Shown here piece by piece: positions 41,320 to 53,530 of a stretch of DNA of 64,000 bases. A program made the translations under genes and the position numbers. The DNA is taken from the NCBI GenBank assembly GCA_029783825.1, contig JAREIK010000803.1, forward strand, positions 78,017-142,016, in the 5' to 3' direction. The notes beneath the pieces were generated by a model. It saw only the letters and a list, made by a program, of their open reading frames with translations. It did not search any database and was not told where the DNA came from. The stretch's first letter is position 1. Every line of letters begins with the position of its first letter. Source of the stretch: Sapria himalayana. Its lineage: Eukaryota; Streptophyta; Magnoliopsida; Malpighiales; Rafflesiaceae.

Positions 41320-42406
41320 CAATTTAAATATTATTACAAATATTACCTAGTATACATGGATCATTTTCTATTTTTGAGATTAACAAGAACATTACATTCC
41401 TCTTCCCCACCTCCCTCTTTCTCCCCCTCTAATCTAAACTCGTGTGTGTGTGTGTGTGTGTGAGATTTTGTGAATATAATTCTTATGAGATACAAGAATA
41501 TATTGACTTAGGTAATTTGGAGAAAATAATTTCCCAGCTTAAGACTACACGCATAATACTAAAACTTATGACCCATGACATAATAGGCTATATGGTGAAG
41601 TGGCGTAGTGGGGGAGGATACATGGTGCAAGGAGTAGATGCACATATTTTCTTTGTGAGCATTTGTTGCTTATTTTTGTTGCTAAAAAAGAATAATGATA
41701 ATCACTAGAGCACTATGAGAGATGACCTCAAAAAAGGAAATAATACTCAATTAGTATACATACTGACAGATCAAGATCGGACTACTCGTCATGTGAGAGG
41801 ATTGATGAGTGATACATGTACTGAAAAACTTGAGTATGCTCAAGAGTGTAGCTGACCAGATTTGCAACATCCATGAACCTGCATTCACTATTGGAAATGA
41901 TGCACTAATTAGCAGACATATGTGCTTGGCGAGAAGACACTCTATTTTATGAGAGATTTGTCAAAGGTAAGTAAGCATCTAAAACTAGACCCAGATCTAG
42001 TGAAATTAGGATAGTCAAAACAAGAATACAACACTACTTCTCTGCACGATAATGGTTAGAGAGCCGAGTAGGGGTGCTTCTAGAAAGAATAAGATGATGC
42101 TAGTGATTTTACTCTATTTGTGAGACATTGGAGACAATAAAGAAGTACTACAGCCTTCTTTCCTCATGGGCTACCAGTTCCAGTAGGTACATCACCACAC
42201 TCGACTACTCTTCCATCCCCCCCACTTCGCCTTACCCATAACACTTGAATTAGACAACTAGTGGCTAGCACTCATATCAAGGCTGACCATATTCTATTTT
42301 CATCTTTGTAGAGCCAAGATCCAGTGATACAATTGTGGCATATGACAACATTATACAAACCAGGGGATATGACAACGTTAAATGTTTGACGACATTTTAC
42401 AAAACT
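41320..42406. other. Unrecognised ~1.1-kb insertion in the satellite
   Basis: The satellite sequence CTTAATAATT (ending 41319) resumes as ATAAGACATTTAAATTC at about 42405, matching an uninterrupted unit at 15156-15185. Between them is more GC-balanced sequence unlike the array. It begins with a near copy of the nearby satellite segment 41242-41266 (filler), then a pyrimidine-rich patch (41395-41430), a (GT)10 tract at 41442-41462, and mixed sequence. The 88-codon frame 41442-41708 begins with the translated GT tract and has no domain I recognise. I find no matching terminal inverted repeats and no clear target duplication. It may be captured genomic DNA or a decayed element. Confidence 0.7.
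41442..41462 (+). repeat. (GT)n dinucleotide tract
   Basis: About ten uninterrupted GT repeats; a simple microsatellite. Confidence 0.95.
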
Positions 42407-42945
42407 ATAAGACATTTAAATTCAATATAAGTAATTTTATTGATAGATAATATAATAATGATCAAAAAATAAATTAATAAACTATTATTAATAAGATTGA
42501 TAGCAATTAAAATATAAATGCAAAACATATAATGTTACAAAATCAAAGTAAATATATTACTAAATGATAATTTTTTTGTTTTTAAATTTTACTTCTTTTT
42601 ATAAGTTATATTTATTTTTTGATTAAAAATAAATTATAAAATTATATGTTGTCTCACTCTTATTTATTTTGCAATTAATATTTATATAAAAATAAACTAA
42701 TAAATAATTAAAATGAATATTTAAAATTATTATGAATACAAATTAAAATGAGATTTATGATTTATTATATATGGTATACCCGGTTTAATGGATGTTAATT
42801 TAGGGTTTTGTCAGTTAGGAGTTTAGCAATTTAAGTTTTATATGGCTTTAGTGGTTTTATAGTTTGTATTTATATAATAAAAAAAAAATTGGTTTTATCT
42901 GATTTTCAAAGGTTATAACCATTAAAAATAAATAATTTTTAAAAT
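42407..42945 (-). repeat. Last orientation-B satellite segment
   Basis: The remaining part of the unit interrupted at 41319, followed by its octamer block (TTTAGGGTTTTGTCAGTTAG region) and a palindrome-like AAAGGTTATAACC near 42907. Confidence 0.85.
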
Positions 42946-42955
42946 TTACATAATA
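42935..42955. other. Orientation switch B to A in the satellite
   Basis: Up to about 42945 the sequence follows orientation B (ATAATTTTTAAAATTT). From about 42952 it follows orientation A (AAAATTAATTACAAAATAAA), and units read in direction A until 45462. This junction lies about 40 bp right of a palindrome copy, unlike the junction at 7913. Confidence 0.82.
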
Positions 42956-45462
42956 GAAAATTAATTACAAAATAAATTATAGTAAGACAATATTATTTAA
43001 ATAATTTATTTTAATTCAAAAAATATAAGCTCATAAAAAGAAGGACAAATTAAAAATTAAATATTATTATTTAGTAATAGAGTTTTGATTTGATTTTGAA
43101 TCATTTGTGTTATGTGAATATATATTTTAATTAATATTTATATTATTAATAATAGTTTATTAATTTAATTTTGATCATTATTATATTATCGATCATTAAA
43201 AATTGTTTATATTGATTTATATGATTATAATTAGTAAGATTAATATAATTATACATAGTATTCCACATTTCAAAAATTTTAAAAATTATTTATTTTTAAA
43301 GGTTATAACCTTTGAAATTAGAAAAAATCTAAAAATTTTTTTTATTATTATATAAATAAAACCTATAAACCACTAAATGCCTAAAACATAAATTGGATAA
43401 ACTCCTAAATGATAAAACTCCTAAATAATCAAACTATTAAACCGATATACCACAAATATAAATCATAAATCTCATTTAATTTGTATTCATTATAATTTTA
43501 AATATTCATTTTAATTATTTATTAGTTTATTTTTTATAGAAATATTATTACAAAATAAATATGAGCAAGACAACTATAATTTTAATAATTTATTTTAAAT
43601 CAAAAAAAATATAAGCATATAAAAAGAAGTAAAAATTTTAAAACAAAAAATTATTACTTATAATATATTTTACATTGATTTTGAATCATTATTATGTATA
43701 GGTTTTGCAAATTATATTTTAATTGCTAGCAATCTTATGTAAGAATAGTTTATTAATTTTTTATTTGATCAATTTTATAATATCTAACAATAAAATTACT
43801 TATAATGTATTTAAATGTCTTATAATTATTAAGATTATTATAACTAAATATTATATTTACATTTGAAAAAAATTAAAAATTATTATAATTTCAAAGGTTA
43901 TAACCTTCAAAAATGAAAAAAAATAACAAAAATAATTTTTTATTATTTTATTATTTAAATAAAACTTATAAACCACTAAATCCCTAAACATTTAAATCTC
44001 TAGACTCCTAAACCCCAAAACCCTCTAAATACTTATACCATTAAACCTATATAACCTAAATAATAAATAATAAATCTAATTTTTATTTGTATTCATTATA
44101 ATTTTAAATATTCATTTTAATTATTTTTTAGTTTATTTTTATTGAAATATTAATTACAAAATAAATAATGAGTGAGACATATATAATTTAAATAAATTAT
44201 TTTTTATGAAAAAAATATAAGCTTATAAAAATAAAAAAATTTCAAAAATTTAAAATTTTATTTAGTAATATAATTTACTTTGATATTGAAATATTTTGGG
44301 TTCTGCAAATATATTTAATTAATATCTATCTTATTAATAATAATTTATTAATTTATTTTTGATCATCAAAATATATATATTAATAAAATTTTTTATGTTG
44401 AATATACATCAAATATAATTATTAAGATTATTATAACTAAGTATTGTATTCATATTTTAGAACTATTAAAAAATTATTATATTTTCAAAGGTTATAACCT
44501 TTTAAAATCATGAAAATTCATAAAAATAATTTTTTTATTATTTCATTGATTAAATAAAATCTATAAACACCTAAATGTTCAAACATATAAATCAATAAAC
44601 TCTTAACCAGAAAACCACAAAAAACTTAAACCATTAAATAAGTATACCCTAAATAATACATCATATATCTTTTTTTATTAGTAATCTTATAATTTTAAAT
44701 ATTCATTTTATTTATTTATCAATTTATTTTTATAGAAATATTAAGTACAAATAAAGTATTAGTGAGACAGATATAATTTAAATAAATTATTTTTCATCAA
44801 AAAATTATATATGCTTATAAAATTAGGCAAAATTTTTAAAATAAAAAATTATTATTTAGTAATATATCTTATTTTGATTTTGAATCATTTTAGATTCTAC
44901 AATTATATTTTAATTTATATTATTCTTATTAATACTAGTTTATTAATTTATTTATTGATTATTATTATTATAATATCTATTAATAAAATTATTTATATTT
45001 AGTTTACATTATATATAATTATTGAGATTATTATAACTAAATATTATATTCACATTTAAAAAAATTTAAAATTATTATATTTTAAAGGTTACAACCTTCA
45101 AAATTAAAAAAATTCAAAAAATTAAATATTTTGTTTTTTATTTCTTTAGATAATAACTATAAATCACTAAGGTCTAAACACTTAAATCACTAAACTCCTA
45201 AACCCAAAACACCTAAATACTTAAACCATTAAACCAGTATATCCTGAATAATAAATAATAAATCTAAATTTTATTTGTATTGATTATGATTTAAATAATT
45301 ATTTTAATTATTTATTAGTTTATTATTATAGAATTATAACTTACAAAATAAATTATGCGTAGATAAATTAATTTAAATAATTTATTTATAATAACAAAAA
45401 TACAAAGTTATAAAAAAAAGCAAAACATTAAAAAATTTATTATTAAGTATATATTATACTTT
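42946..45462 (+). repeat. Satellite array, orientation A, right segment
   Basis: About four units of the same family with palindromes near 43303, 43895, 44487 and 45089. Many shortened A or T runs are seen relative to other units. The array stops abruptly at 45462, where LINE sequence begins. Confidence 0.87.
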
Positions 45463-45985
45463 GGGAAGGGGCAAGAAGGAAGGGTTCTATGAGATGGATA
45501 AGAAAAAAATAGGGAAATTATGCATGAAAAGGGGTAATTGTGAAGGAGGGATAGAAGGGGTGGAAGACATAAGAGATGAGGTAGACAAAAGGAATGAGTT
45601 TAGAGGGGAGAAAGAGGTAGAAAGGATAGAAGAGCTGGAAGAGGAGTGGGGGAGGGGGGGAGTGTGGGAGAGGTAACAAGGGCATTGAGCAAGAGAAAGT
45701 GAGGAGGGGTGGAGAAAATCAAGTTGAGAGGGTATGTATGGAAGGGGGTAGGGAGAGGGAGGAAGCTGCCCTAATTGGTACAAAAGGGAGGATATCAAAA
45801 GGTGGCTAGAAAGGCTAGAAAGGGGGCCCGAAATAGAGGAAAGGATAGATGGTAGTGAAGTGAAAGCTAGAAGAAGGTCATGGGAAAATAAGGTCATAGA
45901 TCAAGGAAGTAATATAAAGGCCTATGATTGGCCAGAGGGTGACCCTCTATCCCAGGAGGGTTCTGAATCTAGAAGCTGGTCGTGA
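45463..45985 (+). pseudogene. LINE-A ORF1 tail
   Basis: A Gly/Glu/Arg-rich low-complexity stretch followed by DWPEGDPLSQEGSESRSW, corresponding to NFNGAEDDLLSEEGIESKSW in LINE-B. The DUF4283 core and zinc knuckle found in LINE-B are absent because the copy is truncated. Frames change several times. The minus-strand open frame over the same bases (45487-45897) is a shadow of this low-complexity region. Confidence 0.7.
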
Positions 45986-46120
45986 AAAAAATAACTTTAA
46001 TAAAAGAAATAGAACAAGCTCCACCAAGTTTAGGTAGACAATCAAGAAATAGAAAGAAGTATTTAAATATTAATTATGAATCTAAAAGCACAACTAGATC
46101 GCAAGTGAGATTAATTAAAA

Positions 46121-48724
46121 ATGATAAATAGCCTGTATTGGAATACAAGAGGAGTAGCGAACACTCCAACGATAAATATGATTAAAAATTTAATTAAGAC
46201 CCACGATATTAAACTTGTCTGCTTAGCTGAACCCAAGATAAATAGTGATAAAATAGAAAAATATTAAAACATGATTGGCCTAGATAAGGTCTATTCGAAT
46301 TATAATAGTAAGTTATGGATACTGTAGAATAATTTAATGGATATTGAAATTATCTCAAAATCTAATCAAATGGTGACCTTTAAATTAAGTGTTCAGCTAG
46401 ACCTAATTATTTTAGTTGTTTATGCGAGTAACTCGAATGAATAGAGGAAGACCTTATGGCATGAGATGAAGGACTTAGCTGGTAAAAATGAGCCTTGGAT
46501 TGTCGGAGGAGGATTTTAATGTAGTTAGAAACCCAAAAGAAAAAAGAGGAGGTAGACACCAGAACCAATAGCATTAACACAATTTAATGAGGCCTTAGCC
46601 ACTACAAACCTGATGGAGGCAGATTTCTTAAGGTCAAAGTTTACATGGTGTAACAACTAGAGGAGAAGGGGAGCTATTTGGTCCAGGCTCGATAGAGTTT
46701 TATTTAATCTTAAAGGGATGGACAAGCTAGGTGGAATAAAGGTAAAACATTTAAATAAAATTTGTTCAAACCATAGTTCGCTCCTATTGTCATTTCAAAA
46801 AGGACTAGCAAGACATAGGGGTTTTAAATTCCAAAATATGTTGGGCTTCCACAAAAACTTTGACTGGATAGTCAAAGAATCATGGGAAAAGCCAGTAAAG
46901 GGTAACCCTTTACAAATACTGGCAAAAAAATTGCATGAGCTAAGAATGGTGCTCGACAAATGGAATAAAGACATTTTTAAAAATATTAAGCAAAAATCCA
47001 AGAAGCTGAATAGAAAGTTTTGTCCTTAGAAATGAGATATGAAGAAAGTCAAGATGAGGTTACAAGAATAGAAGTAAGCAAAGCAGAAGCAGATTTTAGG
47101 CTAGAAAAGCACATAGAAGAAGATTGTTGGAAACAAAGGACCAAGATTAAATGGCTGAAAGAAGTGTATAAAAACACGAAATATTTCAATGTTATGGCAA
47201 AAGTTAGAATTTCAAAGCAAAAAATAAAAGGCTTGTAACCTGCAGAAGGAGGGTGGGTAGAAAACGATGAGGAAATAAAGATTGAACTAGATGAATTCTT
47301 TATAACTTACCTATGTGGGGCAAACATCAGTAGACAGGTCACATTAAACCAAAAGATTAAAAAAATGTCAAATAAGAGGAAAACAAAGCTCTCGAGGAGA
47401 TCCCTGGCGAAGAAGAGGTAAAAGAGGGTCTGTTTAATGCTGAAAAGATATCACGTCAGGTCCGGATGGGTGGAATAATGCTTTCTTCCAACGAGCCTGG
47501 TCGACTATTAAAAAACAACTAGTCGCTACAATTGTCTGGATCTTTGGTGGCGTAGAAATTACAAAGTCATGGGACAATTCTTATATTGTATTGATTCCAA
47601 AAATAGCAAATCCATAGAAAAGAGAAGACTTCATACCAATTAGCCTATGCAACACAATTTACAAGATTTTAGTGAAAATGCTTCAAAATAAGCTAAGTAA
47701 GATTCTTCCTTCTATCATATCTATTAAACAAACTAGGTTTGTTAAAAATAGGTTAATGATGGAGAATATAAATATGGCCTCATAAATGATGAGAGAGATA
47801 GGAGCTAAATCTAGAGGATATAATGTAATCCTAAAACTAGACTTATCAAAAGCTTTTGATAGGGTAGAATGAGATATTTTATGCAATGTAATGAAAAAAC
47901 TAGGGTTTTCGGAATTCTGGATAGACCTAATGTACAAATGTATTTCCAATGCATGGGTCTGGATTCTAATTAACGGGCAGGCGGGCAGAGATTTTAAACC
48001 AGTGAGAGGGCTCAAGCAAGGAGATCCCTTCTCTCCCTCCTTATTTAATATATACTTAGAATTATTCATTGTAAATCTAAAAAATGAAATGGAAGAAGGA
48101 AATATATTTACTTTCAAGTAGCCAAGGCACACACCAAGGGTATGCTGCTTGGCATATGTGGATGATGTCATTATCTTTACAAATGCTAGCAGTTCCTCAA
48201 TGAGATATATGATGAGGCTCTTACAAATGCTGGAAGTGGAATCAGAGTAGAAATTAATCAATAAAAAATGTCAATTTATCTTAGCAAGGAAAACACCCGA
48301 GAAAGTAATGTAGAAGGTTAAAAGCATCACGGAATTCACACAAAAAAATAGGTGCTTTAATGTACTGGGGCTATTCAATTTATGAGGGTAGGGTTAAGGA
48401 AGAAGAGCTATCCTACCTAGTAGAAAAAATACGTCAAAAGATTGCGGGTTGAAGAGCTATCCTATAGTTCTGGAAAAAAATGATGTTAGAAATATTCAAA
48501 TTCAAGTAGACTCAAGCTTGCTAGTGGATATGGTTCTAAGAAAAATAAAGTTATGGAGAGATGAGGAAGAGATTAACATTATTAAAAAATTGATAATTGA
48601 ATTAAAAGGAGGAATAATGCATATATTTAGGGAAGCAAATGTGCTGGCAGATAAATTAGTGGATGAAGGTATGAGAAAGGGGGATCGTGAGTTTGAAGGG
48701 TATGAAATCCCTGATAGGGTTTAA
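46121..48724 (+). pseudogene. LINE-A ORF2 remnant: endonuclease, reverse transcriptase, RNase H
   Basis: ORF2 nicks target DNA and reverse-transcribes LINE RNA. The ATG at 46121 starts SLYWNTRGVANT (endonuclease motif I), then VCLAEPK (catalytic Glu), VVYASN, and a GGDFN motif now frameshifted by an extra G near 46508. The RT part shows SKAFDRVEWDIL (motif A, around 47845), GLKQGDPFSPSLFN (around 48010-48050) and AYVDDVIIF (around 48150; Val replaces the commoner Ala of YADD). A thumb-like VEKIRQKIAG segment is followed at about 48450 by an abrupt jump to an RNase H-like end: IQVDSSLLVDMV and HIFREANVLADKLV (48449-48724). The remaining RT tail and zf-RVT region are deleted. Many stops and frameshifts; not functional. 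Confidence 0.88.
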
Positions 48725-48880
48725 AGGATTAATATAATTATAGAAAATAGTATAATTAAAAAATTTAAAGATTAAGACTATTTAACTTAAGAGATCGGGG
48801 CCTCAAGGCTTGTAAATTTAAGTTGTTTATTCTCATTTAAATAATTCCTGTTTGTGAATATTGTTGCATTTTTACTTGTG

Positions 48881-49296
48881 TTTGCAGTACTCGAATAGAC
48901 CACAGGCAAAGGCCTTGGATACATAAGCCATCCCGGCCCTGGGGGGGACTAGAATGAATCAGGCATGAAGTGTATTTTCTTGTGGTCTGATGTTATTTGC
49001 TAGATACAGATTAGTTGTACCCTGGAGGGAAAGATGCTGCAATGTTTTGCTTGTTATTTGTTTGATAATTTGTGTGTGTTGATATGGTTTTGCAGCTCTT
49101 AGGTAGATTACAAACAAGGGTATTGAAAACATGAGTCACCCCAGTACTGAGGGGGGACTAAAATGAAGCAAGATGGATTTGTTCAGGTTGTATATGTTTG
49201 TGGCTCGTTGTTGTTTACTATATGCAGGTTAGTGGTACCTTGGAGGAAGATCTACAACCTGTCAAAGGGGGGAGAGTCCTAAATAGAGATGAGCTG
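48881..49296 (+). repeat. Two tandem ~208-bp repeats in the LINE-A 3' region
   Basis: The segment from TTTGCAGTACTCGAATAGAC (48881) recurs diverged at 49089 (TTTGCAGCTCTTAGGTAGAT). Both contain a CCC..GGGGGGGACTA(G/A)AATGAA core and a GGTTAGTGGTACCTTGGAGG-like end. The offset is 208 bp. It is non-coding and probably part of the LINE 3' untranslated region. Confidence 0.75.
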
Positions 49297-49939
49297 TGGA
49301 GGTCTTGTTTAAATTTTGTTTGTTTGTTTGTCGAAATGCGAAGTTATGTGTGTGTGTTTATTTTATGGTAATGAGTCCGTATAACGGGAAGTCTGTGTTA
49401 TGGGTCTGGAGGCTGTCGGGGTGTGAGTCTTTTATATTAGGAGTCAGTTTTAATGTGTCGGCAAGGGGTGTGAGCAATGGGCCTATAATGGGTGTGGGAA
49501 GGGTTCTTTGCAGGAAGACCTCTTGGTCTTGCAGGTGAGCGGAGTATTGGAAATAAGATAAAGCTCGCGGAAGGGAAGGGCTCATGCACAGCTAGGCATG
49601 ATTCGGGAATGGGCTGATAATGGGCCGTTTGCTCGGAGGGTCGGTTAAATTACATAGGGAGGCTTGTATAAAGGATAAAAGGAAAGGGATCAAACCAAGG
49701 AAGTTAAAAAATAGAGCCCAAGGCCAGCCTAATTTAAGATATGGGAGGGGATCCAAGAGAATAAAAATTCCAATTGCTACAAGAAATTTATAGTTATTTG
49801 TATAAGTGATAGAATTTCTGTCTTTTTATTTGTAGATTAAAAAGTATGTAGGGTGCAAGAGGGTTAAAGGTAGTATTAGTTTGTAACAATGATATTCCTC
49901 CGCTGTAAGAGAGGGTAATATTTAATAAAAAACAAACTT
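49297..49939 (+). other. Remaining LINE-A 3' region
   Basis: Non-coding GT- and G-rich sequence. The short open frames here (49296-49538 plus, 49358-49585 minus) have no recognised domain. Near the end ATATTCCTCCGCTGTAAGAG may form a small hairpin, and a TTTAATAAAA polyadenylation-like signal precedes the A-rich tail. Confidence 0.6.
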
Positions 49940-52900
49940 GAAAAAAAAAGAAGAATAAGAAGAATAAAAAGAATAAGAAGAATAGAAAGAATAAGAAATA
50001 TAAGAAGAATATGAAGAATAAGAAGAATACGAAAAAAGAAGAAAAATAAGAAGAATATGAAGAATAAAAAGAATAATAAGAACCAGACTAATAAAAAGAA
50101 TAACAAGAACGAGAAGAATTAAAAGAATTAAAAGAATTAAAAGAATAAGAAGAATAAGAAAAATAAGAAAAATAAAAAAATAAAAGAAAAATAAATATAA
50201 GAAGAATATGAAGCATAAGAAGAATAAGAAGAATAAGAAGAATAAGTTAATAAGAAGAATAAGTAGAATAAGAAGATAAGAAGAATAAAAAGAAAAAGAC
50301 GAATAAGAAGAATAGGAAGAAAAAGAATAATAAGAATAAGAATAAAAAGAAGAATAAGAATAATATGATGAAAAAGAAGAATAATATAAAAAAGAAGAAT
50401 AAGAAGATTAAGAAGAATACGAAGTTAATATGAGTAAGAAGAATAAGAGAATAAGAGGAATTAAAAGAATAAAAAGAATATGAAAATAAGAAGAATATGA
50501 AAAATAAGAAGAATATGAAAATAAGAAGAATATGAAAATAAGAAGAATATGAAGTATAAGAAGATTAGTAAGAATAATAAAAATAAGAAAAATAAGAAGA
50601 AAAATAATATTAAGAAGAATAAGAACAATAAGAAGATTAAAAAGAATAAGAAAAAGAAGAAGAATAAGAAGAATAATAAAATTAAAATGAATAAAAAGAA
50701 TAAGAAGAAAGAAGAAGAAGATAAAAAAAAGATTAAGAAGATTTATGAGATTATGAAGAATAAGAAGAATAAGAAGAATAAGAAAAATAAGAAAAATAAG
50801 AAAAATAAGAAGAATAAGAAAAATAAGAATAATAAAAAGAATAAGTAGAATAAAAAGAATAAGAAGAATAAAAAGATTAAGAAGAATAAGAAGAATAAAC
50901 AGAATAAGAAGAAAGAAGAAGATAAAAAAGAAAATTAAGAAGATTTAAAAGATTTTGAAGAATAAGAAAAATAAGAATAATAAGAAGAATAAGAAGAATA
51001 ATTAGATTAAAAAGAATAAAAATAATAAAAAGAAAGAAGAAGAAGATAAAAAAAATATTAAGAAGATTTAAAAGATTATGACGAATAAGAAGAATAAGAA
51101 GAATAAGAAAAATAAGAATAATAAGAAGAATAAGAAAAATAAGAATAATAAGAAGAATAAGAAGAATAAAAAGAATAAGAAGAATAAAAAGATTAAGAAG
51201 AATAAGAAGAATAAACAGAATAAGAAGAAAGAAGAAGATAAAAATGAAAATTAAGAAGATTTAAAAGATTTTGAAGAATAAGAAGAATAAGAAAAATAAG
51301 AATAATAAGAAGAATAAGAAGAATAAAAAGAATAAGAAGAATAAAAAGATTAAGAAGAATAAAAAGAATAAACAGAATAAGAAGAATAAGAAGAATAATA
51401 AGAATAAAAAAAATAAGAAGAATAAGAAGAATAAGGAAGAATAAGGAAGAATAAGAAGAATAAAAAGAAAAAGAAGAATAAGAAGAATAAGAAGAATGAA
51501 AAGAATAAGTAGATTAAAAAGAATAATAATAATAATAAGTATTAAAAGAATAAGAAGAATCAGATTAATAAGAAAAATAAGAAGAATAAGAGAATTAGAA
51601 GAATAAGAGAATAAGAAGAATAAGAGAATAAGAAGAATAAAAAGAATAAGAAGAATAAGAAGAATAAGAAGAATAAGAAGGATAAGAAGAATAAGAAGAA
51701 TAAGAAGAATAAGAAGAATAAGAAGAATATGAAGAATATGAAGAATAAGTAGAATAAGAAGAATATGAAGAATAAGAAGATTAAGAAGAATAAACATATT
51801 ATGAAGAATAAAAAGAATAAGAAGAATAAGAAGAATAAGAAGAATATGAGGAATAAGTTAAGATGAATAAGAAGAATAAAAAGAATAACAAGAATAAGAA
51901 GAATAACAAGAATAACAAGAATAAGAAGAATAAGAAGAATAAAAAGAATAAGAAGAATAAGAAGAATAAGAAGAAAAATAAGAAAAATAAGAATAAGAAG
52001 AATAAGAAGAATAAGAAATATAAGAAGAATAAGAAGAATAAGAAATATAAGAAGAATATAAAGAATAAGAACAAAAAGAAGAATAAGAAGAATAAGAAAA
52101 ATAAGAAGAATAAGAAGAATAAGAAGAATAAGAAGAATAATAAGAATAAGAAGAATACTAAAAAATAAGAAAAATAAGTAGAAAATGAAAAATATGAAGA
52201 ATAAAAAGAATAAGAAGAATAAGATGAATAACAAGAATTAAAAGTATTAGAAGAATTAGATGAATTAGATGAATTAGAAGAATTAAAAGAATAAGAAGAA
52301 TAAGACATATAAGAAGAATAAAATATATAAGAACAATATGAAGCATAAGAAGAATAAGAAGAATAAAAAGAATAAAATGAATAAAAAGAATAAGAAGAAT
52401 AATAAGAATAAGTAGAATAAGAATAATAAGAAGAATAAGAATAATATGAAGAAGAATAATAATAAGAAGAATAATAAGATTTATAAGAATAATAATAATA
52501 ATTATAATAATAAGAAAAATATGATTAATAAGAATAAGAACAATAAGAAGAATAAAAAGAATAAGAAAAAAGAAGAATAAGAATAATAAGAAGAATAAGA
52601 CGAAAGAAGAATAAAGAAAAATAAGATGAAAAAGAATAATAAGAATAATACAATTATTATGAAAAATAAGAAGAATAAGAAAAATAAGAAGAATAAGAAG
52701 AATAAGAAGAAATAATAGAATAAGAAGAATAAAAAGTATAAGAAGAATGAGAAGATTAATAAGAATAAGAAGAATAATAAGGATAAGAAGAATAAGAAGA
52801 ATAAGAATAATAAGAATAATAAGAAGAATAAGAAGAATAAGAATAATAAATTGATTAAGAAGAATAAGAATAATATAAAGTAAAAAACAATAAAAAGAAT

Positions 52901-53530
52901 AAGAATAATGAGATGGATAAATAGAATGAGAAGTATAAGAAGAATGAGAAGAATGAGAAGATTATGAAGGATAAAAAGAATAAGAGGAATAAGAATAATA
53001 AGAAAAATAAGAAGAATAAAAATAATAAAAAGAATAAAAAGAATTAGAATAATAAGAAAAATAAGAAGAATAAGAAGAATAAGTATAATAGAAGAATAAA
53101 AAAATACTAATAAAAAGACGAATAAGAAGAAAAAAAAATAAGAAGAATAAGAAGAATAAGACGAATAAGAAAATAAGAAGAATAAAAAGTTTAAGAAGAA
53201 TAAGAAAAACCAAATGAATAAAAAGAATAAAAAGAATAAGAAGAATAAAAGAATAAGAAGATTGAGTAGAAAAAGAAGAATGAGAAGAATAAGAATAATA
53301 AGAAGAATAAAAGAATAAGAAGAATAAGAAGAATAAGAAGAATAATTAGAATAAGATGAATAATAATAAAAAGACAAATAGGAAGAAAAATAAAAATAAG
53401 AAGAATAAGAAGAATAAAAATAATAAGATGAATAAGATGAATAACAAGATTAATAAGAATAAGAAAAATAAAAAGAATAACAAGAAAAAAAAGAATAAGA
53501 ATAATAAGAAAAATAAGAAAATAATAAGAT
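49940..53530 (+). repeat. 3.6-kb purine-rich microsatellite, 9-bp period AAGAAGAAT
   Basis: Almost every base fits AAGAAGAAT, with variants such as AAGAATAAG and AAAAATAAG and indels usually in multiples of three. The plus strand contains very few C. Because 9 is divisible by 3, all frames can stay open for long stretches, which gives Lys/Asn frames on plus and Leu/Phe/Ile/Ser/Tyr frames on minus. These show three-residue periodicity and are not genes. The array starts at the A-rich tail of LINE-A and stops where LINE-B 5' sequence starts. Confidence 0.96.

Larger units (their letters stand above)
45463..49948 (+). mobile_element. Degenerate plant L1 LINE (LINE-A), 5' truncated
   Basis: A LINE inserted at or joined to the satellite edge. 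It starts within the Glu/Lys/Gly-rich tail of ORF1, has an ORF2 with endonuclease, reverse transcriptase and RNase H parts, then a 3' region of about 1.2 kb. It ends in TTTAATAAAAAACAAACTTG followed by an A run typical of LINE tails. Starting in mid-element is the usual result of incomplete reverse transcription. The A-rich tail leads without a break into the long 9-bp microsatellite. It is closely related to LINE-B at 53531 (same order, similar motifs). No target duplication can be verified because the right flank is the microsatellite. Confidence 0.88.

Noticed and set aside
7914..42945. A CRISPR-like array
   Set aside because: Repeats are about 600 bp with no short repeat-spacer pattern, and the DNA is from a plant.
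1..45462. Organelle origin suggested by very high AT content
   Set aside because: No organelle gene, tRNA or rRNA; tandem satellite with nested nuclear transposons indicates nuclear DNA.
42946..45462. Shortened A/T runs as a distinct satellite subfamily
   Set aside because: Could equally be homopolymer sequencing error; not separable by eye.
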